Of a DNA stretch of 64,000 bases, positions 1-8,579 are shown piece after piece. The notes beneath the pieces are model-generated. The model was not told the origin of the DNA, ran no database searches, and was given only the letters and a program-made list of their open reading frames with translations. How positions within the stretch are numbered: position 1 is the first letter of the stretch; every line of letters starts with the position of its first letter. The position numbers and the translations under genes are program-made. Location of the stretch: contig JBDLJB010000004.1 of NCBI GenBank assembly GCA_039714555.1, forward strand, positions 80,588 to 144,587, read 5' to 3'. The DNA is from Namhaeicola sp039714555. GTDB taxonomy: Bacteria; Bacteroidota; Bacteroidia; Flavobacteriales; Flavobacteriaceae.

Positions 1-638
1 ATGATTGGTTCTCCTCTTCGTTGTGGTACTTCAACAGGTACAACTTCATCATTGTAATTTCCATTTTTCCATGCATTCGCTGAACGTTCATAAGATTCAA
101 TTGCAAAGGCATCTTGTTCTTCACGTGAAAATTCATGTGTATTTGCACATAGGTCTCCGCAAGTTCCCATATGTTTTCCATCGTAAACATTGGTTAGGCC
201 ATCTTTAAGCATACCATCTTCAAGCTGAATATTACCTAACTTTTGACCTTTTCTACCTTGCATGTAAAATGGTATCATACTCATGTTTTCCATTCCCCCT
301 GCAATAACAATTTCTGCATCACCACATCTAATAGCTTGTGCAGCAAAAGAAATTGCTTTCATTCCCGAAGCACAAACTTTATTGACAGTTGTACAAGGTA
401 CTGTAAAAGGTAAACCGGCAAAAATTGCAGCTTGTCTTGCAGGTGCTTGTCCAAGACCAGCTTGCACTACATTGCCCATAAAAACTTCATCAACTATATT
501 AGGATCTAGATTAATTCTTTCGATTGCAGCTTTTATAGCAACTGCACCTAACTTTGGTGCAGAAATACTTGAAAGGCTACCCATAAAACTACCCATTGGT
601 GTTCGAACTGCCGATACAATTACAACTTCTTTACTCAT
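1..638 (-). CDS. Acetyl-CoA acetyltransferase (thiolase), 3' part cut by the window edge
   Basis: Reading the minus strand from the ATG at 638 gives 212 residues of a thiolase before the window ends; the family is usually about 390 residues. The protein begins MSKEVVIVSAVRTPMGSF, the typical thiolase N-terminus. The nucleophilic cysteine lies in NKVCASGMK at Cys89, followed by the IVIAGGMENMS segment. Thiolases condense two acyl-CoAs or cleave 3-ketoacyl-CoA in the cytoplasm; the N-terminus looks most like the acetoacetyl-CoA type, but the catalytic His and second Cys lie outside the window, so biosynthetic and degradative roles cannot be separated. A TACTTTCG box on the minus strand at 664-671 is a possible -7 promoter element. 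Family assignment is firm, substrate is not. Confidence 0.93.
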   Translation of the reverse strand, partial: MSKEVVIVSAVRTPMGSFMGSLSSISAPKLGAVAIKAAIERINLDPNIVDEVFMGNVVQAGLGQAPARQAAIFAGLPFTVPCTTVNKVCASGMKAISFAAQAIRCGDAEIVIAGGMENMSMIPFYMQGRKGQKLGNIQLEDGMLKDGLTNVYDGKHMGTCGDLCANTHEFSREEQDAFAIESYERSANAWKNGNYNDEVVPVEVPQRRGEPI

Positions 639-796
639 AAAATGATATTTTAAATCTTTCTTACGAAAGTAGTTAATTTTAATGAAATTATAGCTTATAT
701 TTATTGTTGATTTTATACTATTGATTAGTATAACAATCATATTTCTTAGAATTTTTATATTTAAGAAATCTTTAAAAATTCATAATCATTTTAATT

Positions 797-2170
797 ATGA
801 TCGACTCAAGTAATAAGAAACATTACATAGCAATAATTGGTGGATCTATTTCGGGTTCTGAAGCTGCTTTTACTTTAGCATCAAAAGCGTATAGAGTAGT
901 AGTTTTTGAAATGAATGATCTTCCTTATGGAAAAATTGAAGATGGTTTACCAAAATGGCACATTGGGTTACGCGATAAACAAGAAAAAAATATTGACCAA
1001 AAACTTGATCATGAAAATATTCGGTATATTCCTAATGTTAAAATTGGTAGGGATATAAGTTTTGAAGATCTTGTTAGAAATTGGGGGTTCACAGTTGTAA
1101 TTTTAGCAAATGGCGCATGGAAAGATAGAGAATTACCAATTAAAAATATCAATAAATTTATTGGAAAAAGTTTGATCTATCAAAATTCATTGTTGTATTG
1201 GTATAACCATAAGCACGAACCTAGTTATAAAGGGCTAAATATTGAAATCAAAGATGGAGCAGTTGTGGTTGGAGGAGGTTTAGCCTCATTAGATGTTATA
1301 AAATTAGGAATGATTGAATTGGTTCAAGAGGCTTTGTTTTCAAAAAAAAGAATATTTGTTGATCTCTTTGAATTTGAAAAAAAAGGTATTGCTGCTATTT
1401 TAACTGCAAATAATACAGATCTAAAAGAATTGAAATTAAATGGGATGAGTTTGGTTTATAGGAGAACAGCAAGAGATATGCCATTAAAATCACCTAGAGA
1501 TGAAACACCTGAAAGTATTGAAAAAGCTAAGCAAGTTTCTGAAAAACTATTACAAAAATATCTTGATAAATATTTGTTTCAATTTATCCCTTTGAGTATT
1601 CCAATAGATATAATTGAAGATAACGATACTTTAAAAGCTATAATATTACAAAAAGTTACCCTTGAAAATGGTAAAATCAATGCAAAAGCAGGAAATACAA
1701 TTGTAATTGAAACGCCTATGATAATTTCTTCAATTGGTAGTTTGCCAGAGCAAATTGAAGGATTAAATTATGACGGTTCATGGTTAAAAATGAAAAGTAA
1801 AGAAAACTACAGAGTTTTTGGCTACAATAATGTTTTTGGAATTGGTAATGCTGTTACAGGAAGAGGTAATATTCAAGAATCAAAAGTACATGGAAAGCAA
1901 ATGACTGAAAAAATAATTGATGAGCATTTAGTCGAAAATGATCTATTTGAAGAATGGCTTGAGAATTTAAACACTGATATATGTAAAAAAGTTGATAGAG
2001 AAGTTGAAGAAATAGAAGCATTTATAAAATCACAAATAATTATGCCAGATGGTGTAATTGAAAATATTCTGGAAAAAACAAAAAACCTTCAAGTAAAAGC
2101 TGGATATACAACCTATAAAGATTGGATTAAATCAAAAACTCCCATACGATTAGAAAATTTGCATAAATAA
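797..2170 (+). CDS. FAD/NAD(P)-dependent oxidoreductase, GltD/adrenodoxin-reductase-like
   Basis: The 457-residue protein has two dinucleotide-binding folds. The first, near residues 11-40 (IAIIGGSISGSEAA), should bind FAD and the second, near residue 158 (VVVGGGLASLDV), should bind NAD(P)H. Between them come GLPKWHIGL and VILANGAW, which match the layout of glutamate synthase small subunits, NfnB and FprA-type ferredoxin-NADP reductases. The C-terminal YRVFGYNNVFGIGNAVTGRG resembles the FAD-closing segment of these enzymes. There is no N-terminal iron-sulfur domain, so electrons probably pass to a separate partner such as ferredoxin. The first glycine motif lacks the usual GPAG. It is transcribed away from the thiolase and lies 50 bp before the HD-domain gene. 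The natural partner is unknown. Confidence 0.75.
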   Translation: MIDSSNKKHYIAIIGGSISGSEAAFTLASKAYRVVVFEMNDLPYGKIEDGLPKWHIGLRDKQEKNIDQKLDHENIRYIPNVKIGRDISFEDLVRNWGFTVVILANGAWKDRELPIKNINKFIGKSLIYQNSLLYWYNHKHEPSYKGLNIEIKDGAVVVGGGLASLDVIKLGMIELVQEALFSKKRIFVDLFEFEKKGIAAILTANNTDLKELKLNGMSLVYRRTARDMPLKSPRDETPESIEKAKQVSEKLLQKYLDKYLFQFIPLSIPIDIIEDNDTLKAIILQKVTLENGKINAKAGNTIVIETPMIISSIGSLPEQIEGLNYDGSWLKMKSKENYRVFGYNNVFGIGNAVTGRGNIQESKVHGKQMTEKIIDEHLVENDLFEEWLENLNTDICKKVDREVEEIEAFIKSQIIMPDGVIENILEKTKNLQVKAGYTTYKDWIKSKTPIRLENLHK

Positions 2171-2220
2171 AATTATGAATCCTTTGATAAATCATTACTT
2201 TTGAAGTTTAAATTTTAAGG

Positions 2221-4278
2221 ATGAAAGATTTTATCAATAAACTTTATCAAAATCATGCCCTTATTTATAAGGTCATTCTGTTTTTAATTACTACGGTTTT
2301 TATCGTTTATTTATTCCCAAAAGGAGGACAATTCAAATATAATATTCAAAAAGGAAAACCTTGGCAATATGAAAATTTGTATGCTCCTTTTGATTTTGCT
2401 ATTCAAAAATCTGATGAAGTATTAAAATTAGAAGCTGAAGAAATTGAAAGCAACAAACAATTATTTTTTTTAGTTGATGCGGAAGTTGAAGAAAAAGTTA
2501 AAGAAAATTACCTTAAAAAAATTCCTTTAATACTAGAAGATTCAAGCGCTATTGGTTTTAATAAAAGGAGGATAAAAGATTTTGGTCAAAAATTTATTGA
2601 ATCTGTTTATAAGGTTGGGTTTTTAAATAAAGTTGATAATAGTAAAGTTCAAAAAAATAAATTGATCTCTTTACGAAGCGGAAATGAATTAAAAGATATT
2701 ATTTCTGATCAATTATTTACAACAGACAATTTAGTTATATCGATTCAAAGTTATTTTGATAATAAGAGGTATAAGTTTTTAGAAGATAAATTCACTACAT
2801 TATTTTTTGAGATTTTAGAACCTAATGTCTTTTTTGATGAAGAATTAACAAATAGAGCTATAGAAGAGGAATTAAAAAACCGTTCATTTACAAAAGGGTT
2901 GGTATCACAATATGAAATAATTATTTCTAAAGGAGACCTTGTTGAAGGTGAAAAGTATGAAATATTAACCTCACTTAAAAAAGAATATGATACACAATTA
3001 TGGAGTGAGTTAAACTATAATTGGATTGTTTTTGGTTATACAATTTTAGTAGCTTTAGTGTTGCTAATGCTATTTTTATTTCTCGAAAAATATCGTCCGA
3101 GTATCTATGAAAACAACACAAAATTAACCTTTATCTTTTTTAATATTTTATTGTTTGTTTTATTGGTTACCATAGTTCAAAAATATTGGGTTAATTATAT
3201 TTATGTTGTACCAATTATAATTTTACCAATTATACTTAAAGCTTTTTTTGATGCCAGGTTAGGCTTATTTGCGCATGTATTAACGGTGTTACTTTTAGGT
3301 TTTATAGTACCCAACAGTTTTGAATTTGTTTTTTTACAGATTATTGCTGGAATGGTTACAATTTTAACCGTATCAGAATTACATCGAAGGGCAAATTTAT
3401 TTATATCAATTATTAAGATAACTTTGGTTTATACGGTTGCCTATATTGCTTTTTCATTAATTCAGGATGGTAATGCTCAAGAATTAAAATGGGGCTATTT
3501 TGCCATGTTTGTTTTAAATGGAGTATTTTCTTTTCTATCATTATTTTTGATATTGATATATGAAAAGATATTTGGATTAGTATCAGATGTTTCATTGTTA
3601 GAACTTTCAAATACTAATTCAAAATTATTAAGAGAATTGAATGAAAAAGCTCCCGGAACTTTTCAACATTCTATGCAAGTAGCTAATTTAGCAGAAGCTT
3701 CTGCTAATGAAATTGGTGCAAATGCAATGCTTGTTAGAGCAGGTGCTTTATACCACGATATTGGTAAAATGTTGAACCCTATGTATTTTACTGAAAATCA
3801 AACAACCAATGTAAATCCTCATAATGATCTATCACCAACTGATTCTACAGATATTATTGTTAATCATGTTATTAAAGGCATAGAATTGGCTAAAAAATAT
3901 GGTATCCCGGATAGAATAATTGATTTTATTAGAACACATCACGGTACAAGTACAATTTATTATTTTTATAAATTACAAGAAAAATTAACACCCAATGATG
4001 TAGATGAAAATGATTTTAAGTATCCCGGACCAATTCCATTTTCAAAAGAAACAGCAATTTTAATGATGTGTGATGCCTGTGAAGCTGCTTCAAAAAGCAT
4101 AAAGGAACCTACAGCCAACCTTATTGATGATCTTGTGGAAAAAATTATTAATAGTCAGATGCAAAATGGGCAGTTTATGAATGCTGATATTACTTTTAAA
4201 GAGATTCAAACCATAAAAAAAGTAATTAAAAAGAAGTTGCATAATATTTTTCATTTGAGAATAGAATATCCGGAATAA
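2221..4278 (+). CDS. 7TM-HD membrane phosphohydrolase, PgpH-like c-di-AMP phosphodiesterase
   Basis: At 685 residues the protein has the architecture of PgpH: an N-terminal membrane helix (about 17-34), an extracytoplasmic region (about 35-265), a block of roughly seven hydrophobic segments (about 266-455) and a cytoplasmic HD domain (about 470-645). The HD domain carries GTFQHSMQVA, the metal-binding ALYHDIGKM (His511-Asp512), and FIRTHHGTS near residue 573. Known PgpH proteins hydrolyse cyclic di-AMP, so this gene points to c-di-AMP signalling in the organism, perhaps in osmotic or cell-wall control. No diadenylate cyclase gene is visible in the window. The start is the first ATG, 50 bp after the preceding oxidoreductase gene; the two may be cotranscribed. 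Confidence 0.9.
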   Translation: MKDFINKLYQNHALIYKVILFLITTVFIVYLFPKGGQFKYNIQKGKPWQYENLYAPFDFAIQKSDEVLKLEAEEIESNKQLFFLVDAEVEEKVKENYLKKIPLILEDSSAIGFNKRRIKDFGQKFIESVYKVGFLNKVDNSKVQKNKLISLRSGNELKDIISDQLFTTDNLVISIQSYFDNKRYKFLEDKFTTLFFEILEPNVFFDEELTNRAIEEELKNRSFTKGLVSQYEIIISKGDLVEGEKYEILTSLKKEYDTQLWSELNYNWIVFGYTILVALVLLMLFLFLEKYRPSIYENNTKLTFIFFNILLFVLLVTIVQKYWVNYIYVVPIIILPIILKAFFDARLGLFAHVLTVLLLGFIVPNSFEFVFLQIIAGMVTILTVSELHRRANLFISIIKITLVYTVAYIAFSLIQDGNAQELKWGYFAMFVLNGVFSFLSLFLILIYEKIFGLVSDVSLLELSNTNSKLLRELNEKAPGTFQHSMQVANLAEASANEIGANAMLVRAGALYHDIGKMLNPMYFTENQTTNVNPHNDLSPTDSTDIIVNHVIKGIELAKKYGIPDRIIDFIRTHHGTSTIYYFYKLQEKLTPNDVDENDFKYPGPIPFSKETAILMMCDACEAASKSIKEPTANLIDDLVEKIINSQMQNGQFMNADITFKEIQTIKKVIKKKLHNIFHLRIEYPE

Positions 4279-4507
4279 ATTTTTAATTTGCCCTCTTTAA
4301 TTAAAATTAAACAGATTATTTAATAATTAATATTTATTAATCTATAATGTACTGAAATTTAGAAAGTTATTAAATGTTAAATTTTCTATTGGTATTCAAT
4401 AAAATAAAGTTTTAAACGTTACTTAATCAGCATACTTACATTTAAAAGAATAATAGCTGAATAAATTTAACACCTATCATCGTTATTAAAGAAAAATTGT
4501 TATAAAA

Positions 4508-5749
4508 ATGAATCGAATATTTTTTAAATTTAGAAAAATATTTTTCTTCTATCTTGATAAACAAAAAATGATAATTAACAGGTACAGCCTGTTATTTATA
4601 TTTTTCATTTTTAATAGTTTTAGTGTTTCAACTTCAGCAGGCGTTAATTATAAAAATATAACGACTAAAGTTGTTGAAGGTAAGCCTGAATCCATTCAAG
4701 CATATCCTTTATCTGTTACAAAAGATATTTCTGTAAAAATTGATTCTGTTTTAAAAAGATTTAATAAAAGGCAAGATTTTAATGGAAGTGTTTTAGTTGC
4801 AAAAAATGGTAAATTGATATTTAATAACGAATACGGTTACGCAGATTTTAATAAAAAAACTAAAATTGATAAAAATTCTGTATTTCAATTGGCTTCAGTG
4901 AGTAAACAATTTACAGCAACTGCAATTTTAATCCTTTATGAAAAAGGTTTGATCGATCTCGATGATACAGTTGTGAAATACTTTAATGAATTCCCTTATG
5001 AGGATATTACTATTAGACAATTATTGAATCATACTTCCGGTTTACCAAAATATTTTTGGCTTGCTGAGCATAAATGGAATAATACAAAACCTCCAACAAA
5101 TATAGAAATGATAAAAATGATGGAAGAACATAAACTCCCATTATTCTTTAAACCAGGTTCAAGATTTGATTATTCAAATACCGGCTATTTTGTTCTTGCT
5201 TCAATTATTGAAAAGGTTTCAAAAATGAATTATGGTGACTTTTTAAACGTCAATATTTTTGAACCATTACAAATGAATAACTCATATGTTTATCGCTTTG
5301 AACAAGATATTGTAAATGAAAACCAATTATCGGGTTATAGACTTTACAGACGTTGGCGTCATGCAAAAATTTCTGGAACTGTAAATGATGCAATTGTTGG
5401 TGATAAAAATGTATATTCAACTGCTGAAGATCTACTAAAATGGATCAATGGCTTGAATTCAGGAAAAATAATTTCAAAGCATAATTTAAAGGAAATGTAT
5501 TCAAAAGGTGAAACCAAATACGGAAGAAAAGTACCTTATGGATATGGTTTTAGAATTAATGATAATTCTACAGAAAAAGTAATTTATCACAATGGAAAAT
5601 GGAATGGTTTTAGTACGTCTATTAAACAATATACCAACTCTGATTTGGTAATTATTACATTAGAACATTCTAATTATAAATCACTTAATTATTTGAATAA
5701 TAAAGTAAAAACAATTGTTGAGGAGAATTTTGATGTAACCTCATTCTAA
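4508..5749 (+). CDS. Secreted serine hydrolase, class C beta-lactamase family
   Basis: The protein has the serine beta-lactamase/penicillin-binding fold signatures: SVSK (Ser130, Lys133) as nucleophile motif, YSNTGY near residue 221 as the Tyr-x-Asn motif, and a C-terminal IYHNGKWNGF segment standing in for the KTG/HxG motif. Such proteins include esterases, D-aminopeptidases and peptidoglycan hydrolases, and are rarely true beta-lactamases. From the first ATG it is 413 residues; a second ATG at 4568 (residue 21) immediately precedes a typical signal peptide (IINRYSLLFIFFIFNSF), so the real start may be 4568. Export to the periplasm or cell surface is likely. It is followed by a strong bidirectional terminator. 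Substrate unknown. Confidence 0.85.
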   Translation: MNRIFFKFRKIFFFYLDKQKMIINRYSLLFIFFIFNSFSVSTSAGVNYKNITTKVVEGKPESIQAYPLSVTKDISVKIDSVLKRFNKRQDFNGSVLVAKNGKLIFNNEYGYADFNKKTKIDKNSVFQLASVSKQFTATAILILYEKGLIDLDDTVVKYFNEFPYEDITIRQLLNHTSGLPKYFWLAEHKWNNTKPPTNIEMIKMMEEHKLPLFFKPGSRFDYSNTGYFVLASIIEKVSKMNYGDFLNVNIFEPLQMNNSYVYRFEQDIVNENQLSGYRLYRRWRHAKISGTVNDAIVGDKNVYSTAEDLLKWINGLNSGKIISKHNLKEMYSKGETKYGRKVPYGYGFRINDNSTEKVIYHNGKWNGFSTSIKQYTNSDLVIITLEHSNYKSLNYLNNKVKTIVEENFDVTSF

Positions 5750-5773
5750 ATAATAATTATTCTTAGAAGAATA

Positions 5774-5796
5774 AAAAGAGGCCTTGAGCCTCTTTT
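5774..5796. terminator. Bidirectional intrinsic terminator between serine hydrolase gene and lysA
   Basis: AAAAGAGGC (5774-5782) pairs perfectly with GCCTCTTTT (5788-5796) around a five-base loop, giving a 9-bp stem with A/T tracts on both sides. It lies between two convergent genes (stops at 5749 and 5818), so it can end transcripts from both strands. Confidence 0.85.
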
Positions 5797-5817
5797 ATAT
5801 TTTTTGTACAAAGAGAA

Positions 5818-7029
5818 TTAAAGCTTTAATTCTACTTCGATCTGATTTCTAAAAATATCTTCCATGGTCTCTCTTTTTCTTATCAAAAAATCTTTTCCCT
5901 GATAGATCATTACTTCAGGTGGTCGAAAGCGTGAATTATAATTTGAAGCCATTGTAAAAGCATAGGCTCCGGCATTTTGAAAAGATAAAATATCACCAGC
6001 ATTTATTTTGTTGATCATGCGGTCTTCACCAAATGTATCTGTCTCGCAAATGTACCCTACAACAGTATATTTTTTTTCTTTCCCGGTAGGGTTTGAAATA
6101 TTTGTAATATGGTGGTAAGCACCGTAATACATAGGCCTTATCAAATGGTTAAATCCAGCATCAATCCCTGCAAAAGTAACATAATCAGTTTCCTTAATCA
6201 CATTTACTTTTGCCAAAAATCTCCCTGATTCACTTACCAAGAATTTACCGGGTTCAAATATGATACTTAGATCTTTACCATATTCTGTACAAAAATCATT
6301 AAATCTTTTGGTGATTATTTTTCCAAATTTTTCAACATTGGTTGATGGATCATCTTCTTTGTATGCAACTTTAAATCCTCCGCCAAAATCGATAAAATCT
6401 AAATCCTTAAATTCTTTTGCAACACTAAACAATACTTCAGCTGCATCTAAAAACACTTTTACATCTAAAATATCAGATCCGGTATGCATATGCACCCCAT
6501 TTATCCTCATTCCTGTTTTTTCTTCTATTTCTTTTACCTTAGAAATCTGATTAGTAGGAATCCCAAATTTTGCTTTGTTATGTCCTACCGAAATTTTTTG
6601 ATTACCACCTGCAGTTATGTTTGGATTAATACGAATACAAACAGGTATTTCAGGGAATTCTGATCCAAATGCTTCTAGCATTGGTAGATTATCAATATTT
6701 ATCTTAGTACCTATATTTACTGCCATTTTAATTTCTTCAAAAGAAACACCACTTGGCGTAAATGATAATTCTTTTGGTAAAAAACCTGCTTTAAGCCCTA
6801 ATTGTACTTCCTGAATTGAAACACAATCTAAGTTTGAACCCAAAGATTTCATTAGTTTTAAAATGTTAACATTAGATAGTGCTTTAGTAGCAAAATTTAT
6901 TTTTAAATTTGTAACTCCACTAAAGGCCTTTTCAAATCTTTGAAATTGTGAAATAATTTTTTCTGCATCGTATACATAAAGAGGGCATCCGTATTTACTA
7001 GCTAAAGAAATTAATTTATTATTTTCCAT
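5818..7029 (-). CDS. lysA: Diaminopimelate decarboxylase
   Basis: This 403-residue enzyme catalyses the last step of lysine synthesis, decarboxylating meso-diaminopimelate with pyridoxal phosphate. It shows the alanine-racemase-like barrel of fold type III: the PLP lysine in NFATKALSN (Lys49), HMHTGSDI, the glycine-rich DFGGGF phosphate site, FEPGKFLV, and the C-terminal CETDTFGEDR, which corresponds to the CESGD substrate motif of the family. The related carboxynorspermidine decarboxylases lack this combination. The length is normal and the ATG at 7029 follows a well-formed minus-strand promoter. It is a single gene, with pepT upstream on the same strand across a 113-bp gap. Confidence 0.93.
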   Translation of the reverse strand: MENNKLISLASKYGCPLYVYDAEKIISQFQRFEKAFSGVTNLKINFATKALSNVNILKLMKSLGSNLDCVSIQEVQLGLKAGFLPKELSFTPSGVSFEEIKMAVNIGTKINIDNLPMLEAFGSEFPEIPVCIRINPNITAGGNQKISVGHNKAKFGIPTNQISKVKEIEEKTGMRINGVHMHTGSDILDVKVFLDAAEVLFSVAKEFKDLDFIDFGGGFKVAYKEDDPSTNVEKFGKIITKRFNDFCTEYGKDLSIIFEPGKFLVSESGRFLAKVNVIKETDYVTFAGIDAGFNHLIRPMYYGAYHHITNISNPTGKEKKYTVVGYICETDTFGEDRMINKINAGDILSFQNAGAYAFTMASNYNSRFRPPEVMIYQGKDFLIRKRETMEDIFRNQIEVELKL

Positions 7030-7051
7030 TTAGTTCATTTTTTCGTGCTTT

Positions 7052-7084
7052 CAAATTTACACAAAACAATGCAATTACATGCAA
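7052..7084 (-). promoter_or_regulatory. Candidate promoter of lysA
   Basis: On the minus strand the -7 box TAAATTTG (7052-7059) matches the Bacteroidota consensus TAnnTTTG, and TTG (7082-7084) lies 22 bases further upstream as a -33 element. The expected transcript starts shortly before the lysA ATG at 7029. Confidence 0.6.
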
Positions 7085-7142
7085 TAAAGTTTAGGGTTTA
7101 TGCATTTTTAGTAATGCTCTAAAAAAAATGTAATTGTTAAAA

Positions 7143-8378
7143 TTATTTGGAATATTTTTCAGCAGTAATTTCTACAATTTTAATAATCACTTTCGTTGCT
7201 TTTTCCATTGATTCAACAGGAACATATTCATATCTGCCATGAAAATTATGTCCACCTGCAAAAATATTTGGACAAGGTAATCCTTTGTAGGATAACTGTG
7301 AACCATCTGTACCGCCTCTTATTGCTTTTATAAGAGGTTTGATGTTTAGTTGTTTCATAGCCTCTTCAGCTATATCTACAATATGCATTACAGGTTCAAC
7401 TTTTTCTCGCATATTGTAATATTGATCAGTAATTTCAACTTTAATCAGATCTGAACCTAGTTTTTTATTTAAAGAATCAGCAGCTTCCTGAAATTGATTT
7501 TTTCTTTTAATGAATAGATCCATATCGTGATCACGAATAATATATTCAAGTTCGGTCTTTTCAACCTCACCACTCATATTATGCAAATGGAAAAAACCTT
7601 CATACCCTTCAGTTTCTTGTGGAATTTCATTTTGAGGTAAAGCTTTTATAAAATTTGAAGCAATTAGCATTGAATTGATCATTTTACCTTTGGCATAACC
7701 GGGATGTACTATTTTCCCTGTGATCGTTACTTTTGCACCTGCTGCGTTAAAGTTTTCATATTCAAGCTCTCCAACTTGACTACCATCCATAGTATAAGCC
7801 CATTCAGCATTAAACTTATCAACATCAAATTCATGTGCTCCTTTACCAACTTCTTCATCAGGTGTAAAACCAACTTTAATTTCGCCATGTTTTATTTCAG
7901 GATGTTGAATGAGATATTCCATAGCAGTCATTATTTCTGCTATACCGGCTTTATCATCAGCACCAAGTAATGTTGTACCATCAGTTGTGATTAATGTTTG
8001 ACCTTTGTAAAGTAATAGATCATCAAAATAATCAGGTGAAAGAATGATGTTTTCTTTTTCATTTAAAACGATTGCTTTTCCATCATAATTCTTGTGAAAC
8101 TGAGGATTTACATTTGTTCCGGTAAAATCCGGACTCGTATCAAAATGAGCTATAAAACCAATTGAAGGTACTTTATAATTTACATTTGAAGGTAAAGAAG
8201 CCATTACATAAGCTTTATCATCAATAGATACATCTTGCATACCAATTTCTTTTAGATCTTCAACTAAAATTTTTGCCAGGTCCCATTGTTTCTGAGTACT
8301 GGGAAATTCTGAAATATTGGGATCAGATTGTGTGTCAATTTTCACATATTTTATAAAGCGATCTACTAAATTTTTCAT
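7143..8378 (-). CDS. pepT: Peptidase T (tripeptide aminopeptidase)
   Basis: PepT removes the N-terminal residue from tripeptides in the cytoplasm using two zinc ions. The 411-residue product has the M20B hallmarks: HFDTSPD (His78, Asp80), GADDKAG (bridging Asp at 141-142), PDEEVGKG (Glu175-Glu176), YTMDGSQVGELEYENFNA, and GGHNFHGRYEY near the C-terminus with the last zinc histidine. The residue spacing agrees closely with E. coli PepT. Length is full and the ATG at 8378 is the only reasonable start. A minus-strand TATTTTTG box (8396-8403) upstream may be its promoter. It probably serves in peptide scavenging. Confidence 0.95.
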   Translation of the reverse strand: MKNLVDRFIKYVKIDTQSDPNISEFPSTQKQWDLAKILVEDLKEIGMQDVSIDDKAYVMASLPSNVNYKVPSIGFIAHFDTSPDFTGTNVNPQFHKNYDGKAIVLNEKENIILSPDYFDDLLLYKGQTLITTDGTTLLGADDKAGIAEIMTAMEYLIQHPEIKHGEIKVGFTPDEEVGKGAHEFDVDKFNAEWAYTMDGSQVGELEYENFNAAGAKVTITGKIVHPGYAKGKMINSMLIASNFIKALPQNEIPQETEGYEGFFHLHNMSGEVEKTELEYIIRDHDMDLFIKRKNQFQEAADSLNKKLGSDLIKVEITDQYYNMREKVEPVMHIVDIAEEAMKQLNIKPLIKAIRGGTDGSQLSYKGLPCPNIFAGGHNFHGRYEYVPVESMEKATKVIIKIVEITAEKYSK

Positions 8379-8514
8379 ATAAAAATAATTTTTACCAAAA
8401 ATAAGCTATTAGGTTTGAATGGAAAAAGATTTTAAGAGTTAATACAAGGTAAATGCACACTTTTATTTATAAAATTTAGATTAAAACCACACCTATATAA
8501 ATACTAAAAGATTG

Positions 8515-8522
8515 TATATTTG
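8515..8522 (+). promoter_or_regulatory. Candidate -7 box of the glutamine synthetase gene
   Basis: TATATTTG matches the Bacteroidota -7 consensus TAnnTTTG and lies 57 bp before the start codon. No clear TTG element is seen at the expected distance upstream, so the assignment rests on one box only. Confidence 0.4.
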
Positions 8523-8579
8523 TTGGTATTCTTCTTTAAATAAGAACACTTACTTTTTAATAAAAAACTACAATTATAT

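Noticed and set aside
283..645. Plus-strand open frame of 120 codons
   Set aside because: It is the antisense of the thiolase gene, whose minus-strand frame has a complete N-terminus and the catalytic cysteine motif.
4279..4507. AT-rich inverted sequences before the serine hydrolase gene
   Set aside because: Short arms made only of A and T are expected by chance in such sequence; no T-run, conserved box or reading frame supports a function.
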